A DNA stretch of 26,408 nucleotides. Origin: an uncultured Planctomycetales bacterium. GTDB lineage: Bacteria > Planctomycetota > Planctomycetia > Pirellulales > Thermoguttaceae. The position numbers were made by a program, and so were the translations under genes. Under the pieces are notes generated by a model. That model was not told where the DNA came from. It worked only from the letters and a program-made list of their open reading frames with translations, and searched no databases. Positions within the stretch are counted from its first letter, which is position 1. Each line of letters opens with the position of its first letter. Below, one piece after another: positions 22,798 through 26,408 of this stretch. The DNA lies in assembly GCA_937889015.1 (NCBI GenBank), contig CALARR010000166.1:1-26408 (forward strand). The letters are read 5' to 3'.

Positions 22798-24924
22798 TCA
22801 ATCTTCTCCGGCCGACCCAGGAGCCGCGGCCCCCGGGCTCCCGGCCTCCGCCGCCCCCTCCTGGTCGACGATAATCACGTTTCCGCCGTAATCTTCGACC
22901 TCCAGCACCTTGCCCCGGTCATCCAGCTTCACGTCCGCCTCGGCCGTCTTCTTCCGCGCCACAGTCAGCAGGCGTTCGTAGAGCTTGTCGCGGTTCACCA
23001 GGTTGATCTGGCTTACGGCCGACGCCACCTCGCCCAGGTAACGGAGAAAGATCGTCCGCCGCTCCCCTTCATGCTTCACCCGCTGCCGCCGCCGCAGGAA
23101 CATGCCCAGCTTCCGCCCCACCGCTTGCAGGCCCAGCCGCAACTCGCGTTGGATCTCGGGATAGCTGGCGATCGCCTCCTTCGACTCGCTGGTGAAGGGC
23201 ACCCACACGCTGGCCATGTGCACCATGATCGTGATCGGCCCGGTGGGCAGCCCGCCGCGGCTCTGCGACAAACCGTACGACCGCCAGTTGGTCTGCATGA
23301 TGGTCTGCGTCACGGCGCAGGCCCCGGCCTGGAACTGCAGCGGCACGCGGTTGGCATACCGCAGCACGGTCATCGTCTGACCTTCGTGCAGGTTGACGTT
23401 CCGCATCGCCTCGTGCAGCCGATCCAACTGCTGCTTGTCCAGGTTGCCCGGCGAAATCCGCGTGGGTAATTGGGCCTGCTGGATGATCTTGTCCGCGGCC
23501 ATCGTGCCCATGCCGTCAAAGGTCGTGGCCAGAAACTGCCGCAGCGTGCGCGCATCGCTCTGCGAGAGCAATTCCTCCAAGGCGTCGCGCGATACCTTCT
23601 GCGTGGGCAGCCCGCCGCCGTACGCCAGACCCACCTCGATCGCGAAGGGATTGCCGCGATACACCGAAGGCGGTCGCGTGGCGGCCGCGTAGAACTCGGC
23701 CGGCACCATCTTGTGCAGCCCCTTCAGGATCAACTCCTCGCCGATCGGCGAGATGCAATCCGTGGCCGGCGCCGGGATCTTCGTGGCCTGGATCGCCTTG
23801 TACAACTCGTCGGCCTCGTGACGTCCGATCTTCTTCGGGTTGGCGCGGGTCGTGAGCTTGGCCCCCGTGCAGATCCGCTTGGCGACCGCCGGGCTGACTC
23901 GTGAAAACGAATGCCCCAGAAACTGCGACAAGGTGGGGGCCTTGGTGTCCTTGAGCATCGTGACCAGCATCCCCAACTCCACCCCGTAAGGATGCGGCTT
24001 GATCTCCCGCGGTTCCGGCGGCAACTGCTCGGTCACGCGCCCGTACGTCGTCTCGCCCCCCTCCGGATCCTGATAATGGATCGTCACGTGCGGGTTGGCG
24101 ATCGCCGTCTGCTCCAGGTATTCGTCCACGCTCCCCCGGCCGCGCTGGTAACGAGCCTCCAACTCGATGGTCACGCGCGTGCCATGATCCACCTCATTCC
24201 ACTCGATCCCCTTCTTATCCATGTATTCCCGGCCAGCACTGTTGGCGGGAATGTCCTCTCCTTCTCCGCGACCGTTGAGAATCTCCGGCAGGTTCCGCTT
24301 GGTGTCGATCTGGATCTCGTAGTAGTGCGCCGGCTTGTTGCGCCCAATCTTGGAAACGATCTTCACCGGCTTGCCCGTGGTCAACAGGCCGTACATCCCC
24401 GCGGCGCTGATGCCGATTCCTTGCTGGCCGCGACTCATGCGCAGGCGGTGGAACTTCGAGCCGTACAACAGCTTGCCGAAGACCAGTGGAATCTGCTTCT
24501 TGAGAATCCCCGGCCCGGCGTCTTGCACGCCCACCTTGTAGCGGTTCTCGCCCGTGCTCTCGATGTGGACCCACACCTCCGGCAGCAAACCCGATTCCTC
24601 GCACGCATCCAAAGCATTGTCCACGGCCTCTTTGACCGTCGTGAGCAGGGCCTTGCGCGGGTTGTCGAATCCCAACAGATGGCGGTTCTTGGCAAAGAAC
24701 TCGCTGACCGAGATGTCCCGCTGGCTGGCCGCCATCGATTGCGCCGTGGCACGCCGCCGACCAGAACGCCCCCCTCCCTGACTGAGGGGAGCCGCCTCGG
24801 CCAAATCCACGCCCTGATCCGCATCCGAGTCGGTTGCACGTGCGTTGCCCGAGTCATCGGCTGGGCCGCTTCGGCTAGGGTTGGATTGTCTGGACGGTTC
24901 CTTGGATGACTTGGACGCGACCAA
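22798..24924 (-). CDS. top6B: DNA topoisomerase VI subunit B
   Basis: About 708 aa, the ATPase subunit of topoisomerase VI. The GHKL ATPase motifs are intact: VKEAVDNALDACEE (Glu99, Asn103), DAGPGI (Asp135) and the lid GQQGIGISAAGMYG (about 166-179). A helix-two-turn-helix region follows (LSQFLGHSFSRVSPAVAKRI onward), then the transducer domain. Homology starts at RDISVSEFFAKNRHLLGF (about residue 69); the preceding ~68 residues are a Ser/Asp/Arg-rich disordered extension. Start choice: a TTG at 24924 has AGGAG 10 nt upstream; a TTG at 24951 would add nine residues, and an ATG at 24735 would remove the extension (645 aa). The C-terminal end is Ala/Gly/Pro-rich. Co-oriented with top6A, which follows. 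Confidence 0.95.
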   Translation of the reverse strand: MVASKSSKEPSRQSNPSRSGPADDSGNARATDSDADQGVDLAEAAPLSQGGGRSGRRRATAQSMAASQRDISVSEFFAKNRHLLGFDNPRKALLTTVKEAVDNALDACEESGLLPEVWVHIESTGENRYKVGVQDAGPGILKKQIPLVFGKLLYGSKFHRLRMSRGQQGIGISAAGMYGLLTTGKPVKIVSKIGRNKPAHYYEIQIDTKRNLPEILNGRGEGEDIPANSAGREYMDKKGIEWNEVDHGTRVTIELEARYQRGRGSVDEYLEQTAIANPHVTIHYQDPEGGETTYGRVTEQLPPEPREIKPHPYGVELGMLVTMLKDTKAPTLSQFLGHSFSRVSPAVAKRICTGAKLTTRANPKKIGRHEADELYKAIQATKIPAPATDCISPIGEELILKGLHKMVPAEFYAAATRPPSVYRGNPFAIEVGLAYGGGLPTQKVSRDALEELLSQSDARTLRQFLATTFDGMGTMAADKIIQQAQLPTRISPGNLDKQQLDRLHEAMRNVNLHEGQTMTVLRYANRVPLQFQAGACAVTQTIMQTNWRSYGLSQSRGGLPTGPITIMVHMASVWVPFTSESKEAIASYPEIQRELRLGLQAVGRKLGMFLRRRQRVKHEGERRTIFLRYLGEVASAVSQINLVNRDKLYERLLTVARKKTAEADVKLDDRGKVLEVEDYGGNVIIVDQEGAAEAGSPGAAAPGSAGED

Positions 24925-25475
24925 TTTCTTACAGCTCCTGAAGACGCTCAAAATCCCGCCGGCCAGAAAAGACAGGCTGACTTTGCCGACAGACTTGGTG
25001 ATGCATGAATCAAGAAACGGCCAGCCCCGCCGGGCCGTGTGGACCGGGGTAATTTTTAGCGATTATAGCGATTCTACCACCCTACTCCCACACGGATTTA
25101 CCGCTGAAACCGGCATTTCCCCTTCCCCGAGAAGATCCGCTTCACAAAGTCTCACCCGCACGACCCAACCCAGCCGACGATTCTTCTGTTGAGACTCGGG
25201 AGTACCGAGCCACCAGGCCGCGCCGCAGGGGGTTCGAGCCACCCCACTCGCAAGAGTGCTGTGCTTTGCCGATCCCGGCGCTGCCCCGCGACGGCTTCGC
25301 TCCTCCGCGCAGCAATGCCGAGTCTCGGACGCCGATACCGCCTCGGACCATGCCAGCCGAGCGACCGGCCGACACTAGGCAGGTTCTGCCGGGCGACGGA
25401 AAGGCTGGCTGCGGCATGCGTCTTCCGAAACCCAATCGAGACCCCAAAACATCCTGGCGATATGAGGAGTCACCT
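24925..25475. other. Structured divergent intergenic region, top6B / small exported proteins
   Basis: A 551-bp gap with no convincing gene. The left part holds an AT-rich patch with a perfect TATAAT on the minus strand. The right part could form a leader for the plus-strand small genes: hairpin CTCGG/CCGAG (25195-25209), hairpin CACTC-GCAA-GAGTG with a GNRA-type loop (25245-25258), a stem GGGGT/ACCCC with a 7-nt loop (25229-25245), and the 9-mer CGAGCCACC repeated at 25206-25214 and 25235-25243. This could be a structured 5' UTR, a small RNA or a dispersed repeat; the sequence alone does not decide. Confidence 0.5.
25062..25090 (-). promoter_or_regulatory. Candidate promoter for top6B
   Basis: The minus strand shows a perfect -10 hexamer TATAAT (25062-25067) inside the AT-rich patch, with a second hexamer TAGAAT just upstream. 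The -35 position at 17 nt (TGGGAG, 25085-25090) is poor. It would give a leader of about 130 nt to the TTG at 24924. Confidence 0.35.
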
Positions 25476-25922
25476 ATGGTTCTAGGAATTTTGCGTGCAG
25501 GCGCGGCCGCAGTAGCCGTGGCGGCGGTCGTGTTCCTGGCGACCCATGCGGCGCAGGCCAAGGAGCCATGCCGGTGCGCTCAGTGTGCCCAGGCCTGTCC
25601 CACCTGCGATCCCTGCTCCGCGTGCTCGACGCGCGTCAAGCCTGGTGGACCGCACGACCTGTTCTACAACTACTACGTCCCTCCAGCGCCTCGTTGTGGC
25701 GGCGTCGGGGCGGAGATGTATCCCTGCCCCCGGCCCACACCGGCCTGGGTCGGGCAGACCTATATCACCTATCAGCCCTTCCTGGCGCACGAGTTCCTCT
25801 ACCACCACACGCGCACCTACAACACCCGCAACCCCGGCAGCGGTTGGACCTCGACCCACGTGGAATGGGGCGGCCATGACACGGCTTCCAAGCTCCATCG
25901 CCTCTTCATTGGGCCCAACTGA
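25476..25922 (+). CDS. Small exported cysteine-rich protein
   Basis: A 148-aa protein with a signal peptide (hydrophobic core about 12-22, cleavage after AAQA near residue 28). The mature protein opens with a cysteine cluster, PCRCAQCAQACPTCDPCSAC: seven cysteines at 32, 34, 37, 41, 44, 47 and 50, with two more at 74 and 84. The rest is Tyr/His/Pro-rich (DLFYNYYVPP, VGQTYITYQP, HEFLYHHTRTYN). No named family is recognised, but the style is familiar from small conserved exported planctomycete proteins. The cluster could bind metal or form disulfides. GAGGAG at 25464-25469, 6 nt before the ATG, fixes the start. The next small gene follows after 30 bp. Confidence 0.82.
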   Translation: MVLGILRAGAAAVAVAAVVFLATHAAQAKEPCRCAQCAQACPTCDPCSACSTRVKPGGPHDLFYNYYVPPAPRCGGVGAEMYPCPRPTPAWVGQTYITYQPFLAHEFLYHHTRTYNTRNPGSGWTSTHVEWGGHDTASKLHRLFIGPN

Positions 25923-25952
25923 ACCTTCACCGGCCAACGGAGTTGACCCACC

Positions 25953-26306
25953 ATGTACCGCTCGATCCTTCTGACCCTCGCTGCTGCCTTCAGTCTTGCC
26001 GTACCGGCCCTGGCCGGACCGCACGGCGATTGCCACGTCTGCCGCGGCTATAACCCCTGGAACACCGGCTACTACAACCCCGCCTGGGGAGCCCCCGTGG
26101 CCTTGGTTGTGCCTCCGACCGCCGAACAACAAACCCACTACGGTTGGGGTGTAGGCAATACACGCATTACCTACATCTGTCCGCAGTTCGGACGCAACTA
26201 TCCCGGCCCTGGCTACTACGACAGCCGTGGCTATCTGCCCACCCCGCCCTGGCCCTCGGATACGGACCAAATGGGCATCAACTATGTTCGCGGCCCCTGG
26301 CGCTGA
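25953..26306 (+). CDS. Small exported Tyr/Pro/Gly-rich protein
   Basis: A 117-aa protein with a clear signal peptide (MYRSILLTLAAAFSLAVPALA). The mature part starts with a CHVC motif (Cys27, Cys30), has one further cysteine (Cys76), and is rich in Tyr, Pro, Gly and Trp (GYNPWNTGYYNPAWG, THYGWGVGNTRITYICPQFG). No family name can be given. GGAG at 25939-25942 lies 10 nt upstream of the ATG. It follows the Cys-rich gene by 30 bp on the same strand and is followed by a strong terminator, so the two are likely one transcription unit. Composition suggests a surface or envelope structural component; that is inference. Confidence 0.82.
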   Translation: MYRSILLTLAAAFSLAVPALAGPHGDCHVCRGYNPWNTGYYNPAWGAPVALVVPPTAEQQTHYGWGVGNTRITYICPQFGRNYPGPGYYDSRGYLPTPPWPSDTDQMGINYVRGPWR

Positions 26307-26327
26307 TTCTTTCGCGCCGCGGTAGAC

Positions 26328-26347
26328 CGGTTCCGCAGCCGGAACCG
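26328..26347 (+). other. Short stem-loop downstream of the small exported genes
   Basis: Perfect 8-bp stem CGGTTCCG/CGGAACCG with a CAGC loop, 21 bp past the stop codon. No U-run follows, so it probably protects the 3' end or acts with the true terminator downstream. Confidence 0.5.
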
Positions 26348-26374
26348 ATCACATAGCGTCTTTCCATGCCAACC

Positions 26375-26408
26375 AGGACCGTTCGGACCGCCGAACGGTC
26401 CTGTTTTT
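26375..26408 (+). terminator. Intrinsic terminator
   Basis: A perfect 12-bp stem (AGGACCGTTCGG, 26375-26386, with 26391-26402) closed by ACCG and followed by GTTTTT at 26403-26408, where the window ends. This is the clearest Rho-independent terminator in the window and closes the unit of the two small exported genes. Confidence 0.9.

Noticed and set aside
22790..22810. Programmed +1 frameshift of the prfB type at the top6B stop
   Set aside because: The TGAC context and upstream GGAG are suggestive, but re-pairing of the Asp tRNA from GAT to ATT would be very poor.
25229..25245. T-arm-like stem-loop suggesting a tRNA
   Set aside because: A 5-bp stem with a 7-nt loop is present, but no matching acceptor stem, anticodon arm or D-arm can be laid out on either strand.

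Overview
This GC-rich window most likely comes from the chromosome of a planctomycete of the Pirellulales type. That is an inference from gene content: many secreted proteins of planctomycete style (a PQQ-like propeller protein with a C-terminal malectin-like domain, SGNH hydrolases, a Tat-exported Gfo/Idh/MocA oxidoreductase), tiny Cys-rich exported proteins, often weak Shine-Dalgarno sequences, and a complete DNA topoisomerase VI, which is mainly archaeal or eukaryotic and only sporadic in bacteria. Genus cannot be told from the sequence alone.

Layout. Bases 1-614 hold no convincing gene; a 34-codon mini-ORF follows on the plus strand. From 805 to 13510 all real genes lie on the minus strand. 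Read in transcription order they are a U32-family protein (RlhA/YdcP-like), a DUF4886/SGNH-type exported protein, a giant exported PQQ-propeller protein (about 1466 aa), an unidentified four-helix membrane protein, and a translationally coupled pair of a DUF2339 polytopic membrane protein and a DUF3999 membrane-anchored protein. A cyclase/kynurenine-formamidase-family hydrolase runs divergently from the U32 gene and converges on an OmpA-type lipoprotein; a striking 55-bp palindromic element lies between them. An APC-family amino acid transporter runs divergently from the OmpA gene and converges, across a 13-bp stem-loop, on the Tat-exported oxidoreductase. Divergent from that are a GDSL/SGNH hydrolase and a 629-aa exported protein of unknown function. 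These face the topoisomerase VI B-A gene pair on the minus strand, with only 7 bp between the convergent stop codons. The right end carries a structured 0.5-kb leader region, two small exported proteins in tandem and a strong intrinsic terminator at the window edge.

How the genes work together. Two pairs are clearly functional units: DUF2339/DUF3999 (4-base ATGA overlap) and Top6B/Top6A (two subunits of one enzyme). The two small Cys/Tyr/Pro-rich exported proteins share one strand, a 30-bp gap and a terminator. The rest look like independent housekeeping or envelope genes. No rRNA, tRNA, CRISPR, IS element or phage gene was found. The items most worth a second look are the bacterial topoisomerase VI with its long Ser/Asp-rich B-subunit N-terminus, the nested palindrome at 14309-14363, the propeller protein interrupted by a methyltransferase-like segment, and the small Cys-rich exported pair.
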